A stretch of 64,000 nucleotides of DNA, taken from Rhizobium sp. ACO-34A (GTDB taxonomy: Bacteria; Pseudomonadota; Alphaproteobacteria; Rhizobiales; Rhizobiaceae). The notes below the pieces were generated by a model. The model did no database searches. It was given only the letters and a program-made list of their open reading frames with translations, and was not told where the DNA came from. Shown piece by piece: positions 46,863-56,714 of the stretch (positions are counted from its first letter, which is position 1; every line of letters begins with the position of its first letter). The DNA lies in contig CP021371.1 in NCBI GenBank assembly GCA_002600635.1, positions 4,672,001 to 4,736,000 of the forward strand, given 5' to 3'. A program made the translations under genes and the position numbers.

Positions 46863-48458
46863 TCAGGCCTTCTGTGAATTGCGGCGTTCGACGGCAGGCA
46901 TATCGGCTGCGCCGTCGACCACGACCCGGTTGCGGCCGGAAAACTTCGCCGCATAGAGCGCCAGATCCGCCTTCTTGATCAGTACGTTGATTGCACCACG
47001 AACGTTTTCGTCCTCGGTTCCCGAACAGCCGAAGCTAGCCGTCACCGCCAGCGCGGTTCCGTCGGCGAGATGGATTTCCGTTGCCTCGATGGCCTCCCGC
47101 ACCCGCTCGGCAATGGCGGCCGCCTCGTCGAGAGACGTGTCGGGCAGCAGGGCCACGAATTCCTCTCCGCCATGGCGTGACAGGAGATCCTGCGCGCGGA
47201 AACTGCTCTGGGCAACCTGTGCCACGCGCTGCAGCACCATGTCTCCGACATCATGACCATGCGCGTCATTGATCTGCTTGAAGCGATCGAGGTCGAAAAT
47301 CACCATGGAAAGGGCACGCGCACTGCTTTCCCCGTGCAGCAGGGAAGTCGTGGCAGCATCGAAGCCGCGTCGATTGTAGAGACCGGTCAGAAGATCCGTC
47401 TGGGCCGCATTGCGAAGCTCGCTGACAAGCAGTTCCCTGTCCCGTATCAACCGGTCTGCCAACGCCACGCCCTTGACCGCCAGCAGAATGACAACGCCGA
47501 CCAGAAGGGAAAAGACTGCCGTCGCGCCAACCAGCAGCTCAAGAAAGAAGCGCGAACGCAGGGCAAGCTCGTCGCCGCTCGCACGGGTCTCTTCGACAAT
47601 AGAACGGATACTGTTCTGCCACAGCAGGACGCGCGCGTCCTGCAGGCGCGACCAGCGACGCAGCATCAGGCGCGAAGGTGTTGCATCCCCGGTGGAGATC
47701 TCCCCTGCGGTGCGTGCCAGCCATCGGCCATCCAGCGAACGGTCGAAATCATCGATGGGCTTGAGTGCGGCTGTTTCAGGAAAAGCGGAAAGCCTGCCGA
47801 TCCTGACATTCAGAAGAGCCAGCGCCTGGCTGAAAGTCGCACGATCCTGCTCCGATAGCCGAAGTCCCCGGAAGTGTTCCGACCCATAGAAGGCAACGAC
47901 CAGTCCCGCCTCGTTGGCATCGAGAAGCTCGATCAGCGCACTGAGTTGCCGCGAAAGCGCCGGATCGTCAATCTCGTAGCGGAGCGAGGCAACCAGCTCC
48001 AGAAATGCCATGGATGCCGGCTTGTATTGGCCGATCACCTGTTCAAGCGTGGCCATCCCCTGATCGACCGAGGCACGGAAGGCTTTGATATGCTCGATAG
48101 CCTGCCAGAGTTCCCGGATCCGCGCATCGAGCGCAGGCTCTGTCTTCGCTGTTGCCGCAAGAAGCGTCAGAAAGTGGTCGAAGCGGGTATCGAGATCAAA
48201 CCTTCGCGCCGCCAGCACGCTGCGGTTTTCGTCGCTGCGGTCCGCGAGGAAAAGGGTCGTCGCATGGGCTTCGTCGGGGATGATGGATGAACCGATATTG
48301 CCGGCATCGGAAGCGATATAGGCGTAATGCTTGCCGGCGGCGAAATCCCGATAGCTCTGATAGTAATTTCTGAGAAGAAGAATGGCTTCGGCCGCCATGA
48401 TCAGGCTGGGCAGCAGGAGTGCCGCGATGACGATCTTCTTCGTGCCTTCGAGATTCAT
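46863..48458 (-). CDS. Membrane diguanylate cyclase with periplasmic sensor and I-site
   Basis: Predicted cyclic-di-GMP synthase. The 531-residue product starts MNLEGTKKIVIAALLLPSLIM with one N-terminal helix, a periplasmic helical sensor region (about residues 35-300) resembling the nitrate/nitrite-sensing NIT domain, a second helix (ATAVFSLLVGVVILLAVKG near residue 320), and a GGDEF domain with DLLTGLYNRRGFDA and the active site RHGGEEFVALLP near residue 450. Unlike the cyclase at 8085 it keeps the inhibitory RxxD site (RAQD, five residues before GGEEF). The ATG at 48458 follows GGTGAG; the frame extends to 48530 without a good start. The NIT assignment is tentative. Confidence 0.88.
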   Translation of the reverse strand: MNLEGTKKIVIAALLLPSLIMAAEAILLLRNYYQSYRDFAAGKHYAYIASDAGNIGSSIIPDEAHATTLFLADRSDENRSVLAARRFDLDTRFDHFLTLLAATAKTEPALDARIRELWQAIEHIKAFRASVDQGMATLEQVIGQYKPASMAFLELVASLRYEIDDPALSRQLSALIELLDANEAGLVVAFYGSEHFRGLRLSEQDRATFSQALALLNVRIGRLSAFPETAALKPIDDFDRSLDGRWLARTAGEISTGDATPSRLMLRRWSRLQDARVLLWQNSIRSIVEETRASGDELALRSRFFLELLVGATAVFSLLVGVVILLAVKGVALADRLIRDRELLVSELRNAAQTDLLTGLYNRRGFDAATTSLLHGESSARALSMVIFDLDRFKQINDAHGHDVGDMVLQRVAQVAQSSFRAQDLLSRHGGEEFVALLPDTSLDEAAAIAERVREAIEATEIHLADGTALAVTASFGCSGTEDENVRGAINVLIKKADLALYAAKFSGRNRVVVDGAADMPAVERRNSQKA

Positions 48459-48600
48459 CCACTCACCGCGAGCGTCGGGATAAGCGCCGCTCTCACGCCG
48501 GCATCTCCCCGCACGGAGCCGCCCCTCCAAAACTCGGGGCAGTCTAAGGTGAAGTTGATAACAACCTCTAAATCAGGCTTGTTCCAACCTTGGGCCGGCC

Positions 48601-49242
48601 TCAGATGTCGAGACGGACGAAATCCCGGGAATCGGGATCCATGATCCAGAGCTCACCATTGGCGATATCGAACCATGCGCCATGAAGCTGCAGCTTGCCG
48701 CGTTCCTCGAGAATGCGAACGCAGGGGAAGGTCCTGAGATTGGCGATCGAATTGCGGATCGAGATGCGTTCGAGAGCCGTCTGGCGCTCGCTATCCGTCA
48801 TGACGGAATTGCCCTGGATCTGCTCGGCGGCAGAGCTGACGAGACCCATCCACTTGCCGATGAAATCGCCGGGGGAAAGCGGCTCGGCATTGGGATCGAG
48901 CGCCGCGCGGATACCGCCGCACCGGCCATGGCCCATGACGATGATGTCCTTCACCCGCAGCGCCTGCACGGCGAATTCGAGTGCTGCCGATGTCGCATGG
49001 TAGTTGCCGTCAGGTTCATAAGGCGGAACCATGTTGGCGACGTTGCGCATCACGAACAGTTCGCCCGGACCGGCGTCGAAGATCGTCTCGGGCGCCGCCC
49101 GGGAATCGCAACAGGCGATCATCAGGGTCTGCGGCTTCTGTCCCTGGTCGGCGAGATGTCGATATCGCTCGCTTTCGGCGGTGTAACGGCCGCTCATGAA
49201 GTTGCGATAACCGGCGATGAGGGAGGAGGGAAAACGCTTCAT
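48601..49242 (-). CDS. Beta-carbonic anhydrase
   Basis: Zinc enzyme interconverting CO2 and bicarbonate in the cytosol. The 213-residue product has the beta-class zinc ligands and catalytic dyad: IACCDSRAAPETIFDAGPGELFVMRNVANMVPP near residues 42-74 (Cys, Asp-Arg dyad) and GHGRCGGIRAAL near residue 104 (His and Cys). The C-terminal half is typical, ending DSRDFVRLDI. It starts with the ATG at 49242, 77 bases downstream of pdxY in the same direction, so the two may be co-transcribed. Confidence 0.95.
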   Translation of the reverse strand: MKRFPSSLIAGYRNFMSGRYTAESERYRHLADQGQKPQTLMIACCDSRAAPETIFDAGPGELFVMRNVANMVPPYEPDGNYHATSAALEFAVQALRVKDIIVMGHGRCGGIRAALDPNAEPLSPGDFIGKWMGLVSSAAEQIQGNSVMTDSERQTALERISIRNSIANLRTFPCVRILEERGKLQLHGAWFDIANGELWIMDPDSRDFVRLDI

Positions 49243-49319
49243 GTCTCTTCGATTAGCGTGTGCTGACGCTCAAGGCAACAGTTTCGCGCAAGCTTCGGCG
49301 TCTTGGCAGCCTTGCATTT

Positions 49320-50198
49320 TCAACTTTGCTTCGGACGCTGCGCCGGATGGACCAGCCGACGCATCTGCACCAGCGCCATCGGCGACGACAGGCTGGAAGC
49401 ATCGCTTTCGAGCGTCAGTTCGTCTCCGCCCTTCTTTGCCGTGCGCGCCAGTATTTCATAGACTCCTGCCGTGGCGAGCTGCAGCGCCCGTTCTTCGGGC
49501 AGCCCCTCGAGCCGCCGCGCAAGGAACAGCGCCGCGAGCAGGTCGCCGAGACCGTTCGGCGGGTTGTCGATCAGCCTGTGCTCGGCAAGAAGCGCATTGC
49601 GGCCGCTGAGATAGAGATTGCCCGTGCCGCCCGCCATCATCGGCACGGCGGACGTCACAAGCATCTGCGGCGGCCCGAGCGAAAGCGCTGCATCCATGAT
49701 GTCCTTGTTGGTCTCAAGCGGGCTGCCGACCAGCCAGGCGAGTTCGTAGCGGTTCGGCGTGGCGATGGTCGCAAGCGGGATGAGATGATCGCGAATACCG
49801 ATGGCAGTGGCTTCCGGAACATAGAGCCCGCCGAGATCGCCCATCACGGGATCGCAGACATAGATGAGATCGGGATTACGCTCTTTCAGTGCTGTAATGA
49901 GGCGCGCAACGGATCGCGGCTGCGCGCCGTTGCCGAAATAACCGGTCAGCACCGCGGACACCTCGGAAAGCCAGGGCGCGCGGATGAGATCGTCGATCAC
50001 CTTGTCGAAATCTGCCTCCGGAAAGGTCAGCCGCGTCGATGGACCATGGCCCGGATGCCACGGCAGCACCACGGTCGGCAATGCCCATACAGGAAAACCG
50101 AGGCTTTCAAGCGCGAAGACGGCGGCCCGGTTGCCGACCGACCCCCGCACGACATGGCTCGAAATGACGATGACCGCGCCCTGCGACTTCTCTGTCAT
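49320..50198 (-). CDS. pdxY: Pyridoxal kinase PdxY
   Basis: Phosphorylates pyridoxal in vitamin B6 salvage. The 292-residue product is a ribokinase-like enzyme: VISSHVVRGSVGNRAAVFALESLGFPVWALPTV at the N terminus, YVCDPVMGDLGGLYVPE near residue 113 and the catalytic region NPPNGLGDLLAALFLARRL near residue 222. The anion-hole motif reads GLGD, where many PdxY proteins have GTGD; the base Asp is kept. It starts at the ATG at 50198, divergent from the glutamate dehydrogenase gene, and is followed in the same direction by carbonic anhydrase. Confidence 0.92.
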   Translation of the reverse strand: MTEKSQGAVIVISSHVVRGSVGNRAAVFALESLGFPVWALPTVVLPWHPGHGPSTRLTFPEADFDKVIDDLIRAPWLSEVSAVLTGYFGNGAQPRSVARLITALKERNPDLIYVCDPVMGDLGGLYVPEATAIGIRDHLIPLATIATPNRYELAWLVGSPLETNKDIMDAALSLGPPQMLVTSAVPMMAGGTGNLYLSGRNALLAEHRLIDNPPNGLGDLLAALFLARRLEGLPEERALQLATAGVYEILARTAKKGGDELTLESDASSLSSPMALVQMRRLVHPAQRPKQS

Positions 50199-50400
50199 GA
50201 CCGGATACTCACCTTTGTTCGCGTCGTTGATCTTTCCTTTATGTCGGATCTGTCAACGCTTCGCATTCTTTGCTTCATATTTATCGCATATTCAAACAGC
50301 GGAAATTTCCGTATCGCGGTCAAATGCGGATACATCATCCTGCAAACTGCTTTATGAATCAGTCGCACGACATAAAAGTGACATTGAAAGGGAGAGAGCA

Positions 50401-53400
50401 ATGGTCGCGAACAGGAAGCTCAAGCGGGAACCGCAACTGGAGGCCGCTTCGAAGATCGCGGAGGCGATCCAGGAGCCGTTCATCGATCCGGCAATCCTTT
50501 TCGGCCGCGCAAGCGGTGACGATCTCGACAATTATACTCCCGAAATGCTGGCATTTTCCTCTCTTCGCGCAGCAAGCGACATTGCCGCCTGGGATGGCAA
50601 GGCGCCGCGCATCGTCATCGCGCCGATTGCCGACGTCACCCCTGCCGGCACGCCGGTCAGCGTGCTCTCGATCATCGAGCGCAACAAACCCTTCCTCTAT
50701 GATTCGGTGATGGGCGAGGTCACCAGCGTCTACCGTGACATCTTCATGGCCGTTCACCCGATCCTGTCGATCGTACCCGGTGGCCCGGTCTCACTCGCCG
50801 GCGCCGACGAGGAACCGGAGGGTGCGATCCGCACGAGCTATATCCAGCTTCACCTCGCACCGCTGACCGATACGCAATCTGCCGCCCTCAAGGCGCGTCT
50901 GGAAATCGTTCTCGCCCAGGTCCACATGGCCTCGGCCGACTGGAAGCAGATGCTCTCGCTTCTCGACACGACCATGCGGGAACTCGGCGAACTCTCCCTC
51001 GGCCGCCGGAAGGGTGATCGCGACGAGGCGCTCGCCTTCCTCGACTGGCTGCGCGACGACAATTTCACCTTCCTCGGCATGCGGGAATACGTCTATTCCG
51101 GTGAGGGCGAGGCCGCGACCCTGGAGCGCGACAAGGGCACCGGTCTCGGTATTCTCTCCGATCCCGACGTTCTGGTCCTTCGCCAGGGCCGGAATGCCGT
51201 CACCACCACGCCGGAGATCCTCGAATTCCTGCAGGGACCGGATTTCCTCATCGTCACCAAGGCGAATGTGAAATCCATCGTGCATCGCCGCGCCTATATG
51301 GATTATGTCGGCGTCAAGCGCTTCGACCGGGACGGCAAGGTGGTGGGCGAACTGCGCATCGTCGGTCTCTTCACCTCGACCGCCTATACCGGCTCGGTCA
51401 GCCAGATCCCGCTGCTCAGGGCCAAGGCCCGCAAGGTGACCGATCATTTCGGCTTCGACCCGCAGAGCCATTCGGGGCGCATTCTGCAGAACACGCTGGA
51501 AGCCTATCCGCGCGATGATCTCTTCCAGATCGAGCCGGATCAACTGGCGAAATTCTGCGAGCAGATCAACGACCTCTCGGAACGGCCGCGCGTGCGCGTT
51601 CTGCCGCGCATCGACCAGTTCGACCGCTTCGTCTCGCTGATCGTCTACGTTCCGCGCGAAGACTATAATTCCGTCGTGCGCGAGAAGATCGGCGCCTATC
51701 TGACCCAGGTCTATCAGGGCCGCGTCTCCGCCTATTACCCGGCTTTCCCGGAAGGCGGCGTGGCGCGCGTGCACATCATCATCGGCCGCTCCGAAGGCAA
51801 GACACCGCGCATTGCACAGACGACGCTCGAGGAAGCCGTCCGCGAAATCACCGCCCGCTGGAGCGACCGCTTCGAAGCGCTGGCCGGACCGAAGGCGCCC
51901 GCGCTTGAGGTCAGCCAGGCCTATCAGGAGGCCTTCTCGCCGGAAGAGGCGGTCCATGACCTCGCCCATATCCAGGCATGCCTTGCCGGCGAACCCGTCT
52001 CGATCGCCTTCCATGAAACCACGACGGAAGCCGGCAGGCAGCTTTACCTGAAGATCTTCCATGCGGGTGTCCACCTGCCGCTGTCGCGGCGCGTCCCGCT
52101 CCTTGAAAATCTCGGTTTCCGCGTCATCAGCGAGCGCACCTTCGACATCCATGTGTCGCCGGAGGGCGGGGACGAGACCCTCGTCGTGCTGCACGACATG
52201 GAACTGACGGTCCCTGAAGGCGAAAGCTTCGGCATCGCCGAAAAGGGACCGATCACCGAGGAGGCCTTCCTCGCCGCCTTCTCCGGCAAGGTCGACAACG
52301 ACACCTTCAACCGGCTGGTTCTGGCCGCCGGCCTCACCGCGCGGGAAGTCACGGTGCTGCGCGCCTATGCCGCCTATCTGCGGCAGGCCGGTTTCGTCTA
52401 CTCGCAGGGCCATATCGCCGAAACGCTGAACCGGCACCCCGCGATCGCAAAGCTGATCTTCGATCTCTTCCATGCAAGCTTCGACCCGAAGCTCGCCGAG
52501 AAGCCGCGTATCCGCAAGCTCTCCGACGTCCACGGAGAAATCGAGACGGCGCTTCTCGCCGTGCCGAGCCTCGATGAAGACCGCATCCTGCGACGCTACA
52601 TCAACGCCGTCGATTCGACGCTACGCACCAACTATTTCCAGAAGAACGACACGGCAGCCGCGATGCTGGCCTTCAAGTTCGACCCGCAGCTTCTCGACGG
52701 CCTGCCGGACCCGAGACCCTTCCGCGAAATCTTCGTCTTCGGCGTGGAAGTCGAGGGTGTGCACCTTCGGTTCGGCAAGGTCGCCCGCGGCGGCCTGCGC
52801 TGGTCGGACCGCGCGCAGGACTACCGCACGGAAGTGCTCGGCCTCGTCAAGGCGCAGCAGGTCAAGAACGCGGTTATCGTGCCGGTCGGCGCCAAGGGCG
52901 GCTTTTATCCCAAGCAGCTGCCGGTGGGCGGCAGCCGCAATGCCTGGCTTGCCGCCGGCACCGCGGCATACAAGACCTATATCCGCACGCTGCTGTCGAT
53001 CACCGACAACATCGTCGACGGCAAGGTGGTGGCTCCGGCCGACACCGTTCGGCTCGATGAAGACGATCCCTATTTCGTCGTCGCGGCCGACAAGGGCACC
53101 GCGACCTTCTCCGACACCGCCAACGGCCTTGCCCAGGCGGCGGGCTTCTGGCTGGACGACGCCTTCGCCTCCGGCGGTTCCGCCGGCTACGACCACAAGA
53201 AGATGGGGATTACCGCGCGCGGCGCCTGGGAAGCGGTCAAGCGCCACTTCCGGGAGATGAACACCGACATCCAGACGACGCCGTTCAGCGTGGTCGGTGT
53301 CGGCGACATGTCCGGCGACGTCTTCGGCAACGGCATGCTGCTCTCGGAAAAGATCCGCCTGATTGCCGCCTTCGACCATCGCGACATCTTCATCGATCCC

Positions 53401-55182
53401 GACCCGGATACCGCGATCTCCTTTGCCGAGCGCAAACGCATGTTCGAACTGCCGCGTTCGAGCTGGCAGGATTATGATCGCAAGACCTTGTCCAAGGGTG
53501 CGATGATCATTTCGCGTGCGGAAAAATCCGTGACGCTCACGCCGGAAGCGGCCGCCGCCATCGGCCTCGACAAGACGGTCGCGACACCCTTGGACATCAT
53601 GAGCGCCATCCTCAAGGCTCCGGTCGACCTCCTCTGGTTCGGCGGCATCGGCACCTATGTGAAGGCTGCGAGCGAAACGGACACGGAAGTCGGTGACCGC
53701 GCCAACGACGCGATCCGCGTGACCGGCACCGAGGTTCGGGCCAAGGTGATCGGCGAGGGCGCCAATCTCGGCGTCACCCAGCGCGGCCGTATCGCCTATG
53801 CGCTGAACGGCGGGCGCATTAATTCCGACGCGATCGACAATTCCGCCGGCGTGAATTCCTCCGACGTCGAGGTCAACATCAAGATCGCGCTCGCGCCGCC
53901 GATGGCCGACGGCCGTCTGACCCGCGACAAGCGCAATCGCCTTCTCTCGGAGATGACCGAGGAAGTCGGCGAACTCGTGCTGCGCAACAACTACTTGCAG
54001 AGCCTTGCGATCTCGCTCAGCGAACGCAAGGGGTCTGGCAACAGGGAAGAACTGAGCCGGCTGATGAACTATCTCGAGGCGGCCGGAAGGTTGAACCGCA
54101 AGGTCGAGACGCTGCCGGATAACGTCGCGCTTACGGAGCGTTACGCCAGCGGCAAGAGCCTCACCAGGCCGGAAATCGGCGTGCTGCTCTCCTATGCCAA
54201 GATCGTTCTGTTCGACCAGATCGTCGAATCCGGCCTGCCGGACGATCCCTATTGCGCAGCCGCTTTGACGAACTACTTCCCCGCCCGCATGCGCAAGACC
54301 TATGCGAAGGATATCGCCGGCCACCGCCTGCACCGCGAGATCATCGCGACCGTACTTGCCAACCATGTCATCAACCGCGGCGGACCCGGCTTCGTGGTTG
54401 CCGTCGGCGACGCCACCGGCACCCTGCCGGCGGAAGTGGTGAAGGCGGCATTGCTGACCCGCGACGGCCTCGACCTGCCGGCACTGTGGGACCGCATCGA
54501 CGCACTCGACGCTACCATTCCCGGTGAAATCCAGAACCGTCTCTATGCGGCTGTAGGACGTGTCTACGAAGGAATGACCCGTCTGATCGTCGAGACGGGC
54601 CTTTCGACGATCGCACTCGGCGAAGCCCTGCCGCGCCTCAAGACTGCTGTGAAGGCCTGCGAGAAGGCGCTCTCCTCGACCCTTCCGGCCCAGCTCAAGC
54701 AGCAGTTCGAGGCCGAAACGGCGGAGCTGACGGATGCGGGCGTGCCGGCAGACGTGGCGGCCGATGTCGTGAAACTGCAGGCGCTGCTGCTGGTACCGGA
54801 AGTCATGCAGATCGTGGAACGCACGGGAGCCCCGCTTGCCCGCGCCATCGAGGGCTATTTCGCGGTATCGGAAATCTTCCGCATCGACCGCATCCTTGCG
54901 CTCGGCGCCCGCGTCGCCACCAACGACCACTATGATAGTCTCGCGCTGTTCCGTAGCCTCGACCAGATCGGTGCGGCGCGCCGCGAGATCGTGATCTCGG
55001 CGCTGACAAGCCATGCGGGCGAGAAACAGCCGGTGCAGGCCTGGCATGCCGCCGACCTCCAGCGCATCAACCGTCTCGGCGCCGAACTGCTGGCGCTGAG
55101 CGAGGGCGCGGAGGCAAGCCTGTCGAAGATCGCGGTTGCGGCAGGTCTCGTAAGCGACCTTGCCCATGGCCGGTCGCGATAG
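50401..55182 (+). CDS. NAD-specific glutamate dehydrogenase, large (about 180 kDa) type
   Basis: Oxidative deamination of glutamate to 2-oxoglutarate. The 1593-residue product belongs to the L_180 class. The first 650 residues form regulatory ACT/PAS-like regions (LDWLRDDNFTFLGMREYVY near residue 215, RVLPRIDQFDRFVSLIVYVPR near residue 398); the catalytic part follows, with RGGLRWSDRAQDYRTEVLGLVKAQQVKNAVIVPVGAKGGF at about residues 797-836, and the NAD-binding region around VGVGDMSGDVFGNGML (about 965) and EGANLGVTQRGR. A long C-terminal helical region follows. The ATG at 50401 has AAAGGGAGAGAG before it; the frame is open upstream but that part is antisense to pdxY. The stop directly abuts a 43-bp hairpin element. 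Confidence 0.97.
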   Translation: MVANRKLKREPQLEAASKIAEAIQEPFIDPAILFGRASGDDLDNYTPEMLAFSSLRAASDIAAWDGKAPRIVIAPIADVTPAGTPVSVLSIIERNKPFLYDSVMGEVTSVYRDIFMAVHPILSIVPGGPVSLAGADEEPEGAIRTSYIQLHLAPLTDTQSAALKARLEIVLAQVHMASADWKQMLSLLDTTMRELGELSLGRRKGDRDEALAFLDWLRDDNFTFLGMREYVYSGEGEAATLERDKGTGLGILSDPDVLVLRQGRNAVTTTPEILEFLQGPDFLIVTKANVKSIVHRRAYMDYVGVKRFDRDGKVVGELRIVGLFTSTAYTGSVSQIPLLRAKARKVTDHFGFDPQSHSGRILQNTLEAYPRDDLFQIEPDQLAKFCEQINDLSERPRVRVLPRIDQFDRFVSLIVYVPREDYNSVVREKIGAYLTQVYQGRVSAYYPAFPEGGVARVHIIIGRSEGKTPRIAQTTLEEAVREITARWSDRFEALAGPKAPALEVSQAYQEAFSPEEAVHDLAHIQACLAGEPVSIAFHETTTEAGRQLYLKIFHAGVHLPLSRRVPLLENLGFRVISERTFDIHVSPEGGDETLVVLHDMELTVPEGESFGIAEKGPITEEAFLAAFSGKVDNDTFNRLVLAAGLTAREVTVLRAYAAYLRQAGFVYSQGHIAETLNRHPAIAKLIFDLFHASFDPKLAEKPRIRKLSDVHGEIETALLAVPSLDEDRILRRYINAVDSTLRTNYFQKNDTAAAMLAFKFDPQLLDGLPDPRPFREIFVFGVEVEGVHLRFGKVARGGLRWSDRAQDYRTEVLGLVKAQQVKNAVIVPVGAKGGFYPKQLPVGGSRNAWLAAGTAAYKTYIRTLLSITDNIVDGKVVAPADTVRLDEDDPYFVVAADKGTATFSDTANGLAQAAGFWLDDAFASGGSAGYDHKKMGITARGAWEAVKRHFREMNTDIQTTPFSVVGVGDMSGDVFGNGMLLSEKIRLIAAFDHRDIFIDPDPDTAISFAERKRMFELPRSSWQDYDRKTLSKGAMIISRAEKSVTLTPEAAAAIGLDKTVATPLDIMSAILKAPVDLLWFGGIGTYVKAASETDTEVGDRANDAIRVTGTEVRAKVIGEGANLGVTQRGRIAYALNGGRINSDAIDNSAGVNSSDVEVNIKIALAPPMADGRLTRDKRNRLLSEMTEEVGELVLRNNYLQSLAISLSERKGSGNREELSRLMNYLEAAGRLNRKVETLPDNVALTERYASGKSLTRPEIGVLLSYAKIVLFDQIVESGLPDDPYCAAALTNYFPARMRKTYAKDIAGHRLHREIIATVLANHVINRGGPGFVVAVGDATGTLPAEVVKAALLTRDGLDLPALWDRIDALDATIPGEIQNRLYAAVGRVYEGMTRLIVETGLSTIALGEALPRLKTAVKACEKALSSTLPAQLKQQFEAETAELTDAGVPADVAADVVKLQALLLVPEVMQIVERTGAPLARAIEGYFAVSEIFRIDRILALGARVATNDHYDSLALFRSLDQIGAARREIVISALTSHAGEKQPVQAWHAADLQRINRLGAELLALSEGAEASLSKIAVAAGLVSDLAHGRSR

Positions 55183-55225
55183 GCATGATCCGACCGGAGT
55201 GAAGCGAGGATCGTCAAGATCATGC
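55183..55225. repeat. 43-bp hairpin element, copy 2
   Basis: GCATGATC (55183-55190) pairs with GATCATGC (55218-55225). It starts on the base after the glutamate dehydrogenase stop codon and ends 39 bases before the start of the next gene. Centre and length match copy 1 at 2682-2724, with a paired A-T to G-C change in the stem. Confidence 0.8.
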
Positions 55226-55263
55226 TTGAAGAAGATCTTCGCGCTGGCTGAGGGGGACGGAAA

Positions 55264-56661
55264 TTGACGGCGACAGTGGAAACCGCAAGGCAGCCCGTCT
55301 TCAGCCGCGGGGTCGTGAGCTGGATGTTCTTCGACTGGGCCGCCCAGCCGTTCTTCACCGTCATCACGACCTTCATCTTCGGTCCCTACTTCGTCTCGCG
55401 GCTGACCAATGACCCGGTCAGCGCGCAGGCGATGTGGAGCAACATGGCGACGATCTCCTCGGTGATCATCGCCGTTCTCTCCCCGGTTCTCGGCGCGATC
55501 GCCGATGAATCCGGCTCACGAAAGCCGTGGATCGCCTTCTTTGCCGTCATCAAGATCGTCAGCCTCTGCCTGCTGTGGACAGCGGCACCGGGTTCACCGG
55601 TCGTCTATCCGGTGCTGTTGATGATCCTCGCAACGATTTCGGCGGAGTTTTCCATCGTCTTCAACGATTCCATGATGCCGCGGCTGGTCAACACGCGCGA
55701 CGTCGGACGCGTCTCCAATATCGCCTGGGGCCTCGGCTATCTCGGCGGCATGATCGTGCTGATCGGCGTCGTGCTGTTCATCGCCGCAAGCCCGGAGAAG
55801 GGCACAACGCTGCTCGGCGGCACGCCGCTCTTCGGTCTGGATCCCGTAACCGGCGAGGATGCCCGCGTCACCGGCCCGATCTCGGCGCTCTGGTATCTGG
55901 TCTTCATCCTGCCGATGTTCCTCTTCACCCCCGATGCCGGTCGCGGCAAGCCGCTTCCGACAGCCATACGTTCAGGCTTCAACGAACTGGGCAGAACGCT
56001 TCTGGAACTGCGCGGGAGGCCCGGCATCTTCCGTTTCCTGATCGGCCGCATGATCTATCAGGACGGCGTCAACGGGCTTCTGACCCTTGGCGGCATCTTC
56101 GCCGCTGCCATGTTCGGCTGGTCGACCATGGAAATCGGCATCTACGGCATCATCCTGAATGTCGTGGCAATCTTCGGCTGCATGGCGGCAAGTTCCATCG
56201 ACCGCCTGCTCGGCTCGAAATTCGTCGTGGTGCTGAGCCTTCTCTTTCTTTTGGCCGCAACCGTCGGGATCATTTCCACCGGCAAGGACTTCACACTGTT
56301 CGGCCTCATTCAATGGCCCGCCAGCGCCGGCGAAGGCCTGTTTTCGTCTCCGGCGGAGAAGGCCTATATCCTCTACGGCACCCTGATCGGCATCGCCTTC
56401 GGTCCGGTGCAGGCTTCCTCGCGCTCATACCTTGCGCGGAGCGTCAGCACTTCCGAGGCCGGACGCTATTTCGGCATCTACGCCCTGTCGGGCCGCGCCA
56501 CGAGCTTCATGGCGACGCTCAGCTTTTCGCTCCTGACCTACTGGACCGGATCGGCGCGCGTCGGCATGGCGAGCCTGATCGTCTTTCTTCTCGTCGGCCT
56601 CATCCTCCTCCTGCGCACGCCTTACCCGGCTGCCCGTCCGGCTGTTTCGGCGGAAGCATGA
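55264..56661 (+). CDS. UMF1-type MFS transporter (Atg22-like)
   Basis: Inner-membrane MFS protein of the UMF1 family, related to the yeast vacuolar amino-acid effluxer Atg22; the substrate is unknown. The 465-residue product has about 12 helices, with the family hallmarks VVSWMFFDWAAQPFFTVITTFIFGPYF near residue 17, PVLGAIADESGSRKPWI near residue 78, FNDSMMPRLVNTRDVGRVSNIAWGLGYLGG near residue 137, and GPVQASSRSYLARSVSTSEAGRYFGIYALSGR near residue 380. The start is a TTG at 55264 after GGGGGACGG; the first ATG would cut into the first helix. It lies downstream of the NAD-glutamate dehydrogenase gene, so an amino-acid link is possible but unproven. Confidence 0.88.
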   Translation: MTATVETARQPVFSRGVVSWMFFDWAAQPFFTVITTFIFGPYFVSRLTNDPVSAQAMWSNMATISSVIIAVLSPVLGAIADESGSRKPWIAFFAVIKIVSLCLLWTAAPGSPVVYPVLLMILATISAEFSIVFNDSMMPRLVNTRDVGRVSNIAWGLGYLGGMIVLIGVVLFIAASPEKGTTLLGGTPLFGLDPVTGEDARVTGPISALWYLVFILPMFLFTPDAGRGKPLPTAIRSGFNELGRTLLELRGRPGIFRFLIGRMIYQDGVNGLLTLGGIFAAAMFGWSTMEIGIYGIILNVVAIFGCMAASSIDRLLGSKFVVVLSLLFLLAATVGIISTGKDFTLFGLIQWPASAGEGLFSSPAEKAYILYGTLIGIAFGPVQASSRSYLARSVSTSEAGRYFGIYALSGRATSFMATLSFSLLTYWTGSARVGMASLIVFLLVGLILLLRTPYPAARPAVSAEA

Positions 56662-56662
56662 A

Positions 56663-56690
56663 AAAGGCCCGGTCTCGCGACCGGGCCTTT
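56663..56690. terminator. Bidirectional terminator between UMF1 gene and purH
   Basis: AAAGGCCCGGT (56663-56673) and ACCGGGCCTTT (56680-56690) form a perfect 11-bp stem with a 6-base loop. On the minus strand it runs into TTTTT, suiting purH; it starts immediately after the UMF1 stop. Confidence 0.9.
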
Positions 56691-56714
56691 GAAGCATTCT
56701 GACATCAGAAGAAA

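Noticed and set aside
49984..50400. Extended N terminus of NAD-glutamate dehydrogenase
   Set aside because: The frame is open upstream, but this part is antisense to pdxY and the ATG at 50401 has a strong ribosome-binding site.
52621..55167. 848-codon ORF antisense to NAD-glutamate dehydrogenase
   Set aside because: Same reasoning: low-complexity Arg/Gly/Asp/His composition, no start signal, no domain.
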